From the NCBI GenBank assembly GCA_004010275.1, contig RBWT01000030.1, forward strand, positions 1-54,765: DNA of 54,765 bases, in the 5' to 3' direction. Shown in pieces: positions 20,911 through 30,265 of the stretch. The notes beneath the pieces are model-generated. The model ran no database searches. It was given only the letters and a program-made list of their open reading frames with translations, and was not told the DNA's origin. A program made the translations under genes and the position numbers. Each line of letters begins with the position of its first letter. Within the stretch, counting starts at the first letter, position 1. The DNA comes from Streptomyces huasconensis (GTDB lineage: Bacteria; Actinomycetota; Actinomycetes; Streptomycetales; Streptomycetaceae).

Positions 20911-21830
20911 TCAGACGCCCTCCCGCCCGCCGCTGCCCGCTCGGCGGCGGTGGCGGCCGGCGAGGAGGCGAGGTAGGCCACCGCCTGTGCCGTGCTGCCC
21001 TCCTGGGAGGGGTGGTAACTGCGGCTCAGATAGCGGGGGATGGAGCGGAGCATGGCGCCGGTCGTCGGCAGGGTGCCCGCACGTCCGCTGCGGTGGAAGT
21101 CCTTGAAGCTCGCCCTGCCGTCGGTGAGCGTCGGGTCGTTCTCCATGAAGAACCGCGCCCCGCGCTGCCAGAGGAAGACCAGGGCGGTGAAGGCGGTCGC
21201 CCAGGTCCGCACGCGGCGCCGGTAGCCGCCGTCGACGTGCAGGAAGAGGTCGAAGGCCACCGACCGGTGCTCGACCTCCTCGGCGCCGTGCCAGCGCAGC
21301 AGGTCCAGCATGGTCGGGTCGGCGCCCCTGCGGTCCAGCTCCGTCGCGTTGAGCACCCAGTCGCCGAGGAAGGCGGTGTAGTGCTCGATGGCCGCGATCA
21401 TCGCGACACGCTCCATCAGCCACCAGTGGCGTGCCCTGCCCGGCGGCAGCGTCCGGTCGCCGAGCAGCTTCTCGAAGAGCCAGTCGACCTGCGCGGTGTA
21501 CGGCGTCGGATCGAGCCCCCGCGCCCTGAGGTGCGGCAGGACCTCGTCGTGGGCCTGCGCGTGCATCGCCTCCTGGCCGATGAACCCGATGACGTCCTCG
21601 CGCAGCCGCTCGTCCCGAATGTAGGGCAGGACCTGCTTGTAGACGTGCACGAACCAGCGCTCACCGGCGGGCAGCAGCAGGTGCAGGACGTTGATGGTGT
21701 GCGTGGTGAACGGGTCGTCCGGCAGCCAGTGGAGCGGGGTGTCCTCCCAGGAGAAGGAGACGTTGCGTGCCTTGAGCGGTATGTGCTCGGACGCGACGGG
21801 CTCGGGCACCCGGCTGTGCGTATTAGACAT
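20911..21830 (-). CDS. PF10118-type 'metal-dependent hydrolase', ferritin-like diiron protein
   Basis: About 305 residues, helical. Metal-ligand-like motifs are GQEAMHAQAHDE (E-x-x-H), MIAAIEHYTAFL and HGAEEVEHRSVAFD (E-E-x-x-H), the pattern of diiron oxygenases and desaturases despite the family's hydrolase name. The expected end REGV plus stop (20911) requires a base correction near 20925. As sequenced, the frame instead runs on into the downstream reductase. No Shine-Dalgarno is visible, and a perfect palindrome sits 1 bp upstream of the ATG, so the gene may be leaderless and TetR-controlled. Function is not established. An adjacent electron-transfer reductase argues for an oxygenase-like reaction. 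Confidence 0.8.
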
Positions 21831-21831
21831 G

Positions 21832-21849
21832 CCGTCAATGTACTGACGG
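21832..21849. promoter_or_regulatory. Palindromic candidate TetR operator
   Basis: CCGTCA-atgtac-TGACGG, 6-bp perfect arms, directly upstream of the diiron-protein ATG (21830). Its size and position suit the TetR repressor of the same unit. Confidence 0.5.
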
Positions 21850-21927
21850 GTAGGCGGGGGGTACAGAGGCCGACGGCCGGAAGTTCACCGGCCGCCGCTC
21901 ACCTCGGCCACGGCGCCTTCGTGCGGC

Positions 21928-23869
21928 TCACCGCAGGGTCGACACCTTCGTGCCGTCCGCCAGGGCGCCGGTCAGCCGGACGCGGGCGGTGCGCTCCGTC
22001 CTGACCGCGAGGACGTTGCCCTGCGCCTGGTCACCGCCGGACGAGGCCAGCGACGTGATGTCCTTGCTGCCCGCGCCCAGGAGGTACCAGGTGCCGCCCG
22101 GCGACTTCCACCGGACGCCCGCGAGGACCCGGGGCTCGCGGGGCCCGCACGCCGGGGAGTCCTCGGCCTTGGCCGCGACGGCGCCCGTGGGTCCGTCGGC
22201 CGTCTGGAACTGGGCGAGGCTCCGGCTGCCGGACCCGCGCCAGGTCTCGGCCCGGGTGCACACCCACTGGGCGGCGGTGCCCGACTCGGGGAGCGTCTGC
22301 CGGGCGTACGCCCAGGAGTTGACGGACCGCACGCCGTGCGAGCGCACCGAGGCGAGGGAGCACGCGGACTTGGCCCAGTCGGCGGGCGCGGCCTCGCGCG
22401 GCGCCTCCGGGCGGCCCGCGGTCAGCCGGGCGGGGGTCAGCTCGCCGAGGTCGGTCGCCATCCGCACGGCACCGGAGTGGTCGCGCATCCGCAGCGCGTT
22501 CCAGGACGTGCACCGGCCGTCCTGCGCGGGACCGGCGAAGGGCTCGGTGACGCCGTCCGCGTCCGCGCCCGCAGGGCGAGGGCCTGCCCGGCGGGCTTCA
22601 GCAGGTCACGCACGGCGGTGGACTGCACCCAGGGGGCCGTCAGGTAGCGGACGTTGCCGTCCGCGCGGTTGACGACGAGGGCGCTCGCCTCGGGGCCGCT
22701 CGCGCCGTCCACGCGGGCGAAGTCGAGGGCGGCGCGCTCGTGCCCTCCTTCGGCTCGGCATAGCGGACGACGCGCAGCCCGTCGTAGAACAGCACCACGC
22801 GCTCGGCATCGACCTCCCCGGCGTACAGCAGCTGGGCCGGGCCGGGAGGCGCCCCGGAGGGCGTGCCCGGGGTGGCCGAGACCTGGACGGACTCGCCGGG
22901 CCGCGCCCAGACGGCGAGGGCGCGGCGCAGCAGCGCCTTGTCGTCGACGAGGCCGCCGCGCGCGGGCCACACGGAGAAGTCGGTGCGCGCGGACCGCCGC
23001 CACGCCCCGGTGACCGCGACCGTCAACTTGCCGGGGTCAAGGGCGGCTTGGGCGGCGGGGTTCTGGGCGTACGGGGGCGCGGCGGCGCCGTCGGGTCCCC
23101 AGCCGTCGCCCGGCAGGCCGAGCAGCGCCCCGCACACCAGCATGGCGAGGGCCGTGACCCCCGCCGCCTTCAGGTGCTGCCTGCGCCGCATCAGGTCGGT
23201 CGGCCTCGCGTGCAGGGAGCAGGGGTCGAACTCGGGGGAGGCGAGCAGGGCGTACCGCGCCTCGACGGAGTCCGCCTCGTCGAGCGCGTCGTCCGGGTCC
23301 TCGCACCCGGCGGCCGCGAGGACCGTATGCACCCCGGAGTCGTCCAGTCCCTCCAGGCCGCGCAGGACGTAGGCGGCGCGGGCGGCGCCCGACAGCTTGG
23401 CGAGGCGCTGGTCCAGGGCGAGTTCGTCGGCGCCCCCGGAGCGCGGGAAGAGCCGCAACCCTCTGACCTGCGGCAGCAGCGGGGGCAGCTGGGCGCGGCG
23501 GGGCCAGGACCGCCACGTCAGGGGCAGCCCGGCGTCGAGCGCGCCGCGTACCACCTGGAGGCGTACGCAGGCGTATCCGGGGTCCCGCTGATGGCCGCCG
23601 CCCGTGGCGCCCTGCTGGGTGGGAATGGTGACCGCCGCGCCCGAGGTGCGGCCGCGCGGCAGGGCCCGCTGGGTGAGGGCGTGGGCGGTCAGGACCCGCC
23701 GGTTGCGGCCGAGGCTCGGCGGCAGCACCAGGTAGGCGAGCCGGACGAGGCGGGGGTAGTGCTCGACGAGGGCGGCCTCGGCCTGCTCCACGTCGACGAC
23801 GGGAGCGGGACCGCTGGCGCTCGCGGACTGCGGCTGCTTGGACTGCACATTCGACGACACGTTCAGCAA
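21928..23869 (-). CDS. Single-span membrane protein with a degenerate sigma-like N-terminus (frameshifted)
   Basis: About 645 residues. The cytoplasmic N-terminus resembles sigma-factor regions without being convincing (AALVEHYPRLVRLAYLVLP; LSGAARAAYVLRGLEGLDDS). One membrane helix follows at about residues 235-255 (AAGVTALAMLVCGALLGL). A long extracytoplasmic part follows, ending in WYLLGAGSKDITSLASSGG and a beta-rich tail. Frame breaks near 22740 and 22565 are each one missing base. It may be a membrane-tethered relative of sigma/anti-sigma proteins; the function is unknown. Confidence 0.6.
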
Positions 23870-23940
23870 AACGAGCGAATCGTCGGTTGGTCACCTCCGC
23901 ACGGACCGGTGGTCCTTCCGTGCCGGGCTGGTGGCCCGGC

Positions 23941-24445
23941 TCATGCCGGGCCGGGCTCCACGAGCGCGCGGGCGTAGTTGGCCATCGACCGCTGGTAGAG
24001 CGGCAGATGGGGCGCGAGCGTGCCGAGCACGATGGGCGAGGCCCTCGCGCTCGCGGCCGAGGGAGGCCAGGCACAGGGCCAGGACGGCGCGGACGGCGTC
24101 GTCCAACTCATGTGCCGGGCCGTCCAGTTCGGGCTCCAGGAGCGCGACGCCCTCCTCGGCCCGGCCGACGTTCCGCAGCGAGCTGGCGAGTTGGATCAGC
24201 GCGCGCCGCTTGCGGTAGCCGCTCAGGCCGCGCTCCAGCGCCTCCTGGTAGAGCGGCACGGCCCGGTCGGAGCGGCCCGTGGAGTCGAAGGCGCAGGCCC
24301 GCTCGAAGAGGCCGGCGGGGTCGCCCTCGGGCAACTCCGCCGCCAGGGCGTCGATCAGCGCGCGGAACTCCGCGTCCCGGTCCTCGCCGTAGGTGTCGTA
24401 CGAGGCCCACGCCTCGTCGACCCGCCTCTCCCAGTCGTCGTCCAT
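23941..24445 (-). CDS. Tetratricopeptide-repeat protein (one frameshift as sequenced)
   Basis: About 167 residues, all helical, with TPR-like units (DPAGLFERACAFDSTGRSDR; AVPLYQEALERGLSGYRKRR; LASSLRNVGRAEEGVALLEP). The start is ATG 24445. Near 24035 one extra base disrupts the natural end (LYQRSMANYARALVEPGPA, stop 23941). It is probably a protein-interaction module. It lies upstream of the sigma-like membrane protein on the same strand, and a link between them is possible but not shown. Confidence 0.72.
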
Positions 24446-24487
24446 GCCCTCACCCTCGCACACAAGTGCGCATGTACGTCGGGTGAT

Positions 24488-27400
24488 TTACGTTGTCACC
24501 GCCCACCCGCTGAACTCCACGGTCCCGCGCTCCCCGGCGCCGCCGTCGGTGGCGCTCATGAACATCCCCACGTCCTGCGCGGCGGCCGCACCCGGTACGG
24601 TCACGGTCGCCACGGTCCGCCAGGTGGACCCGCCGTCCGTCGAACAGGCGCCGGTGAAGGAGCTCCCCGCGCGCGTGAGCCGCAGCAGCACCGGCGCCCG
24701 CACCCCCGTGATCCGTTGGTAGGTGTCCAGCGTGCCGTCGCCGTTGGTGTCGTACGACAGCACGACTCCGTTGGCCGGGGTGACGGCGAGGTTCACGAAC
24801 CCCTTCGAGCCCGGTGCGGCCAGCGTGGTGCGGGTGATGAGGCCCGCCCTGGCCCAGGGGCCCGTGACCGCCTGCGCGTCGACCCGCACCGTCACCGAGA
24901 CCCCGTCGCGCAGCGCTCCCTGCCGGTACAGCGTGCCGAACTCGGTGGTGCCCTTCCACAGGTCGGCGCCGCCGCCGTTGATCGCGTACCGCCCCTCCAG
25001 CTCGCCGAAGACGGCGGCGCTGTTGGTGTACGTCCGCCAGCCCTCGCCCACCGGAGCGGCCTCGAACAGCGTCCCCTCGTGGACGTGGCGCACCCGCCGC
25101 TCGCCCGCCGGGCCGTACCGCACGGCGATCTCGTACGGCAGCGGGCGCAGCGGCCGGTCCAGGGGCGTGTCCGGCGCGTCCACCCGCCACGTGACCTTGC
25201 CGGTCCCTGCGGGCGCGACCCTCGGCAGGGACACGGGACCGGTCGGCTCCGCGTCGACCCCGGTCAACGCGAAGTCGACGCGGCCGGTGGCGCGCTGCCC
25301 GTTGACGTTGCGGAAGACGCGCACGCGCGCGTGCCGCTCGGGCGCCATGACGGGCGGCTCTGCGGTGACGGTCACCGACCCCTGGTAGGGCGCCCGCGCG
25401 AGGACGGAGCGCACCCGCGAGGCGGTGCGGTGGGCGTCGCCGACGGGCCGCTGCGGGTGGTCCGCGCGCTCCCACGTCCAGGGCTCCTCGACGGCGTACC
25501 AGTCGACCGGCCGCGGCGCGCGCCCCGCGGCCAGCGCGTCCGCCACTTCGTCGAGCCACTTCTGCCAGCGCGGCACGTAGAAGCCGCTCATCAGGCCGTG
25601 CCACTCGCGGTTGCCGTAGTCGTGGAGCCTGCCGCCGTCGGCCGTGGCGCGCTCGCCCCAGGTGGTGATCAGCACCTTCGCGGTCCGCTCGAACTCGGCG
25701 CGCTCGGCGTCGGTCGTGCCCATGCGCCGGGCCGCCTCCACCCAGGGCCCGAGCAGGAACGCCGGGTCGGTCCCCGTCACCTCGTCGCAGAGCCGCATCA
25801 GCCGCAGCCACAGCGTCGACAGCTCCCGGAAGGTGTCCTGGTCCTTGCGCCGGTAGGCGGCCCGCAGCTGCGGCAGGAGCTGGCGGCTGCGGTGCGCGAG
25901 GGCCTGGCGGGCGACGTCCACCAGGTCGTACCGGTAGGCGGCGCTCCCGCGCAGCGGACCCGCCACCCCGAGCAGCCCGGCGAGCGCCGCGTCGAAGCGG
26001 CCCGGGTCGTAGGTCAGGGCGCGCGGCGCGTACTCGGCGGCGCGGTTCGCGGCGAAGGTCGGGGCGGGCGGCGAAGAGGGAGTCGTGGGGGTCGCTGCGC
26101 TCCACGGCGGTGTGCTGGTAGGCGGTGTCGTGCAGGGCCCGCCAGGCGTTCCGCGCCTCGCGGTCGCGCGCGCCGTAGCGGAAGTCGGCGTACGAGGAGA
26201 ACCACGCGGCCCGGTCGAGGGGCTCCTTCGTCCAGGCCAGTTCGGAGAAGAGCTCGAAGGCGGCGGGGTCGCGGTCGGCGGCCTCCGGCATGAAGGCGGT
26301 GCCCACCAGCGCGCTGTCCGGCTTGTCGCGCCAGGCGAAGAACTTCTCGGTCCACAGGTGGGTGCGGGCGCCGATCGTGGTGCGTCCGCCGAAGTTGGGG
26401 ATGGTGCCGAAGGCGTAGGGCGTGCCGCCCCAGTCCCGCTCGCGGTCGGTGACGCTCGCGTACCGGTCCGAGACGCCGTCGACGATGAGCATCCGCTTCT
26501 TGTCGACGGCGTCGAGCAGCTCGGGCAGCGGGTTGGATTCCCACCCGAGAATCACCCAGACGGCCCCCGGTCTCGCGCGGCGCAGGGCTCTTTCGACGCC
26601 TTGGGCCGCGTCGGGCACGGGCACGTCGCCGGCGGTGCCGCCCTCGTGCAGCAGGTCCATCTTGAAGAGGTCGCAGGCGCCGAAGAGGTCCTTCTGATGC
26701 CGGTAGAAGGAGGCGGCGACGCGGGCGAAGGCGTCGGTGCGCGGATCGAGCCAGTCCGGCCGCTTGAAGCCGTGCCAGACGCCCTGCGGCACGACGCGCG
26801 CGTCCCCGCCGTTGCGCTCGACGAAGCCGTCGGCACGTGCCCGTAGTAGCCGGGCAGGACGGGCGCGATGCCGAGCGCGCGCATGCCGCCCGGTGATCCT
26901 GCGGCCCAGCTCGGCGCGGTCGTCGATGAGCCGCTGGGAGAGCGGACCGCCGTATCCGGCGAGGTTCTGGAGCAGCCACCACGGCTGGTGCGAGGGCGCG
27001 GGCAGCCAGGCTCTGGCCTCCGCGTCGGAGTAGCCGAACTCCTTCAGGAGGCGGTGGTAGACGGCCTCGGCGCCCGCCACGACCAGGACTTCGTTGCAGC
27101 CGTGCAGGGCGAGTACGTCGATCATCCGCTCCCAGTACGCCCAGTCGGCGTACGGCGCGGTGTACCCGTCGTTGGTGTCGTTCAGGGCGAACCGGTGGGG
27201 GAGCGAGGTGGACCGCTCCAGGGGCCGGGCCGGGGCGGCAGTCTGCGCGGCAGGTCCAGCTGGCTGCCATTCCAGGTGAGGTGGGCGCCGCACACGTACT
27301 TCAGGTACCAGTGGACGCCGGTGAGCAGCACCGCGGGTGTCGTGCCGGACACCTCGATCCGGCCGGTGGCGCCGGTGACCCGGAAGCGGTCCGTACGCCC

Positions 27401-27607
27401 CTCGGCGGGGCGGAGCCGGAGGCGGAACTGCTCCGCGTGACGCGGCAGGAGTCTGTTGAGCGCGGCGCGCGCGGAATCCGTATCGAAGGCGGGGGTCCTC
27501 GCGGGCCCCTCGGCGGCGAGGGCCGGCAGCGGGACCCCGCCGATGGCGGTGCCGAGGCCGAGGGCCCCGGCGGTGCCGAGCAGGGAACGACGGGACGGTT
27601 CGGACAT
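24488..27607 (-). CDS. Tat-exported alpha-N-acetylglucosaminidase (GH89, NAGLU-like) (frameshifted)
   Basis: About 1,040 residues. A Tat signal (SRRSLLGTAGALGLGTA) is followed by the NAGLU N-terminal domain (LLTGVHWYLKYVCGAHLTW), the catalytic TIM barrel (YADWAYWERMIDVLALHG; HQPWWLLQNLAGYGGPLSQR; VWHGFKRPDWLDPRTDAF; WVILGWESNP) and the helical C-terminal domain (WHGLMSGFYVPRWQKWLDE). A bacterial extension has beta-sandwich/lectin-like modules (NSAAVFGELEGRYAING; GPWARAGLITRT). It likely removes terminal alpha-GlcNAc from glycans outside the cell. Breaks are near 27233, 26885, 26840 and 26055. Confidence 0.83.
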
Positions 27608-27903
27608 GTGTACCCCCTGGGGTGAAGGCTGCGGCGCACGGTATCCCCGTGACCTCCTGTACGTAACGGAACTGCGGAAGATGGCGGGTTCGGCTCGCCG
27701 GGAGAGGCTGGTGCGGCGACGAGGGCAGCGCCGGAGCGCGGTGACGGGCGCGGCGGTGGGAGTACGTGCGTCGCGGTGGCGGGTGCGGCTCAGGGGGCGG
27801 GAGCGCGCCGGCACGGCGAGCGGCAGCTGGAGACAGCTGGCGGCCAGGGCGAAGTGCCGGGCGGACGTCCAGACGGACGCGGCCGAGCTGCGCCAGGCCA
27901 CCT

Positions 27904-28135
27904 GTGAGAACGGCGCGCCCGGCGCTATGTCCTCGTCACCTTCGCCAACGCCCGCGGCCAGGCCGAATGGCTCGACGAGGCGGACGACTACGGCGGCACG
28001 TACCTCGTCGGCGGGCGCTGGGTCGCGGTCGGCGGCCGCGAGGACATCGCGGCGCTGCGCGAGCGGCTCGGGGGGACCGTGGTGGACGCCGCGGACCAGC
28101 ACGGCGGCGGCCACCACGGTCACCGGTCGGAGTGA
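27904..28135 (+). CDS. Small hypothetical protein (start or frame uncertain)
   Basis: In the 550-bp gap 27608-28157 the only protein-like stretch reads YVLVTFANARGQAEWLDEAD, then a WVAVGGREDIAALRERLGG-like segment and a His-rich tail, stop 28133-28135. An in-frame TGA at 27905 lies just ahead. GTG 27904 in another frame gives MRTARPA, so one missing base near 27922 would restore a protein of about 76 residues. I know no family. The rest of the gap shows nothing else. Confidence 0.4.
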
Positions 28136-28157
28136 GGCGGTCGGTCCCGGGCGCGCG

Positions 28158-29582
28158 TCAGGTGCAGCGCTGCCCGGCGTTGACGCAGCCCGCCACGCGC
28201 CGCATCAGCCGCTCGTCGAAGACGTTGATGAAGTCGCCGTGGTCGGTGACGGGCTTGTGCAGCTGCTCGGGGAACGAGTCGACGGCGAAGCCGGGCCCCG
28301 GCGGCACGTCGTACACCACGCGCTGGACCAGCTGCGGGATCGCCCGGAAGCCGCGCGGGCAGGCGCCGGTCCGCGGGTCGGCGAAGGCGACGTGGGTGCG
28401 GTGGTTGGCGCTGTCGGTGTTGCGCCCGTCCCAGCAGCTCTGGAAGTTGAACGTCCGCACCACCTTGCTGCCCTCGGGGCAGATCGGGTACTTGTCCTTG
28501 AGCTGGCGGTTCTCGAAGCCCGTGCAGCTCCAGGAGGCGTTGGCGTTGGCGTCGCCGTTGGTGAAGGCCTTGGCGTCGCCGGTGATGATGCGCAGGAAGC
28601 GGGGCATCGCGACGACCTTGCCCACCGGGCTGCCGGTGAACTTCAGGGTGACGGAGGACGGGGTCTGGATCTCGCCGACGTTCTGGTCCTTGCCGCCGCC
28701 GTCTGCCTGGGCGTCGTCCTCGTTCGCGCCGTTCTGGAGCCGCAGCACGGGCCAGTAGTACGTCGACTTGTCGCCCTGGTTGCGGCAGCTGGTGCGGCCG
28801 TTCGCGAGGTCGTCGTCGCCGGAGAACGCGTCCGTCGCCTGGTTCCCCACGTAGTCGTGCATGTGGTGGGCGCCGTTGCTCACGCCCGGCGCGACGATGA
28901 CGTTGTCGGGGTTGAACTTGCCGTTCTCGTTGCGCCCGCAGTCGGTGGTGAAGGTGCCGCGCGAGGCGCCGCGGCGGGCAGGCGGGCGCTGGACGTTGGG
29001 CCGGACGGACGTGATGTCGACGAAGTCACCGGCCACGGGGCCGTTGCCGCTCTGCCCTTGCCCTTGACCCTGGCCCTGGCCCTGGCCTTGATCCTGGCCT
29101 TGCCCTTGGTCCTGACCTTCCCCCTGACCCTGCCCCTGGTCGGAGGCCCGCAGCGTGCACGGGGCCATGCTGTCGAGCCCTTCGGGCCGGGTGCCCGCGC
29201 GGTCCATGGCGTCCTCGATCTCGCCGAGCGTGCCGCGCCGCTGCTCCTCCAGCGGCGGCAGCACGGACTTCTGGGCCCCGGTGTCCTCGGCCTTGCTGAA
29301 CCGGTCGTAGGCCCGCGTGATCTGGCTGTCCAGTTCGGCGAGCCGGTCGTCCACCGCGCCGCGCGCGTCCGGTGGAACCTCCGACAGCTGATTCGCCACG
29401 TCCGGGCAGCTGATGGTCGACAACGGCCGCCCGGCGGCCGGGGCGGAGGACCGTTCGGCGCCCTCCTCGGCGTTGGCGTAGACGTTGACGGCGACGAGGC
29501 CGCCGCCGCCCATGACGAGAGCCGCGGACGCGGCGGCCAGGCGCCGCGCCAGCTTTGATCGTTTTCGTGAGGTGCGTCCCAT
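28158..29582 (-). CDS. Secreted DUF1996-domain protein
   Basis: 474 residues with an intact frame. An N-terminal membrane/signal segment (LAAASAALVMGGGGLVAVNV) is followed by an acidic helical region (about 55-150), a 30-residue Gln/Gly linker (about 148-177), then a DUF1996 domain (NGAHHMHDYVGNQATDAFSG; FNFQSCWDGRNTDSANHRTH). DUF1996 proteins are extracellular; the domain is shared with fungal secreted proteins. Function is unknown. The conserved His and Asp residues suggest metal or carbohydrate binding. It begins 33 bp after the response-regulator stop on the same strand and may be read from the same transcript. Confidence 0.85.
   Translation of the reverse strand: MGRTSRKRSKLARRLAAASAALVMGGGGLVAVNVYANAEEGAERSSAPAAGRPLSTISCPDVANQLSEVPPDARGAVDDRLAELDSQITRAYDRFSKAEDTGAQKSVLPPLEEQRRGTLGEIEDAMDRAGTRPEGLDSMAPCTLRASDQGQGQGEGQDQGQGQDQGQGQGQGQGQGQSGNGPVAGDFVDITSVRPNVQRPPARRGASRGTFTTDCGRNENGKFNPDNVIVAPGVSNGAHHMHDYVGNQATDAFSGDDDLANGRTSCRNQGDKSTYYWPVLRLQNGANEDDAQADGGGKDQNVGEIQTPSSVTLKFTGSPVGKVVAMPRFLRIITGDAKAFTNGDANANASWSCTGFENRQLKDKYPICPEGSKVVRTFNFQSCWDGRNTDSANHRTHVAFADPRTGACPRGFRAIPQLVQRVVYDVPPGPGFAVDSFPEQLHKPVTDHGDFINVFDERLMRRVAGCVNAGQRCT
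29052..29141 (-). repeat. Gln-Gly dipeptide-coding repeat
   Basis: Thirty consecutive codons, almost all CAR GGN, with interspersed Asp and Glu, inside the DUF1996 protein. At DNA level it is a degenerate CCTTGC/CCTGGC hexamer array. Hexamer-type repeats of this kind tend to change length between strains. Confidence 0.85.
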
Positions 29583-29614
29583 GCGGCTACATACGCATCA
29601 GGAGCCCGGCGCGT

Positions 29615-30265
29615 TCAGCGCCCCTGGTCCAAATAGGCCAGGACCGCGAGCACCCGCCGGTTGTCGTCGTCGGAGACCGGCAGGCCGAGCTTGCCGAAGA
29701 TGTTCGACGTGTGCTTGGCGATCGCCCGTTCAGTGACGACCAGTTGGGAGGCGATGGCCGCGTTCGACCGTCCCTGCGCCATGAGTTCGAGCACCTCGCG
29801 CTCGCGCGGCGTGAGCGCGCCGAGCGGCTGCTCGGTGGCGTGCCGGGACAGGAGCTGCTGGATCACCTGCGGGTCCATCGCGGTGCCGCCCGCCGCGACC
29901 CTGCGCACCGCGTCGACGAACTGCGCCGCGTCGAAGACCCGGTCCTTCAGGAGATACCCGACGCCGCCCGTGCCGTCGGCCAGCAACTCGCGCGCGTACA
30001 ACTGCTCGACGTGCTGCGAGAGGACCAGGACGGGCAGCCCGGGCCGGGCCCGCCGGGCGGCCAGCGCGCACTGGAGCCCCTCGTCCGTGTGGGACGGCGG
30101 CAGCCGTACGTCGACGACCGCGACATCCGGCTCCAACTCCGCCAGTGCCTTGGTGAGTTCGGGGCCGCTCTCCACGGCCGCCGCGATCTCGAAGCCGAAG
30201 GCCTCCAGCATCCGCACCAGGCCGTCACGCAGCAGGAAGAGGTCTTCGGCTAGGACAACGCGCAA
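29615..30265 (-). CDS. LuxR/NarL-family response regulator
   Basis: 216 residues. The receiver domain (VVLAEDLFLLRDGLVRML; phosphoacceptor Asp in DVAVVDVRLPP) is followed by a LuxR helix-turn-helix (LTPREREVLELMAQGRSNAA; VTERAIAKHTSNIFGKLGL). The start is taken as TTG 30265, which has GGAG 6 bp upstream and overlaps the end of the histidine kinase by 16 bp, so the two are coupled. Confidence 0.9.
   Translation of the reverse strand: MRVVLAEDLFLLRDGLVRMLEAFGFEIAAAVESGPELTKALAELEPDVAVVDVRLPPSHTDEGLQCALAARRARPGLPVLVLSQHVEQLYARELLADGTGGVGYLLKDRVFDAAQFVDAVRRVAAGGTAMDPQVIQQLLSRHATEQPLGALTPREREVLELMAQGRSNAAIASQLVVTERAIAKHTSNIFGKLGLPVSDDDNRRVLAVLAYLDQGR

Noticed and set aside
20577..21830. Natural fusion of the diiron protein and the reductase
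   Set aside because: The frame does run through, but a normal stop one base before a normal reductase start is present in the neighbouring frame, and single-base indels are common in this window. A fusion is the less likely reading.
24020..26293. 757-residue plus-strand open frame across the GH89 gene
   Set aside because: Antisense shadow with Arg/Gly/Val composition and no motifs; the minus strand encodes NAGLU motifs.
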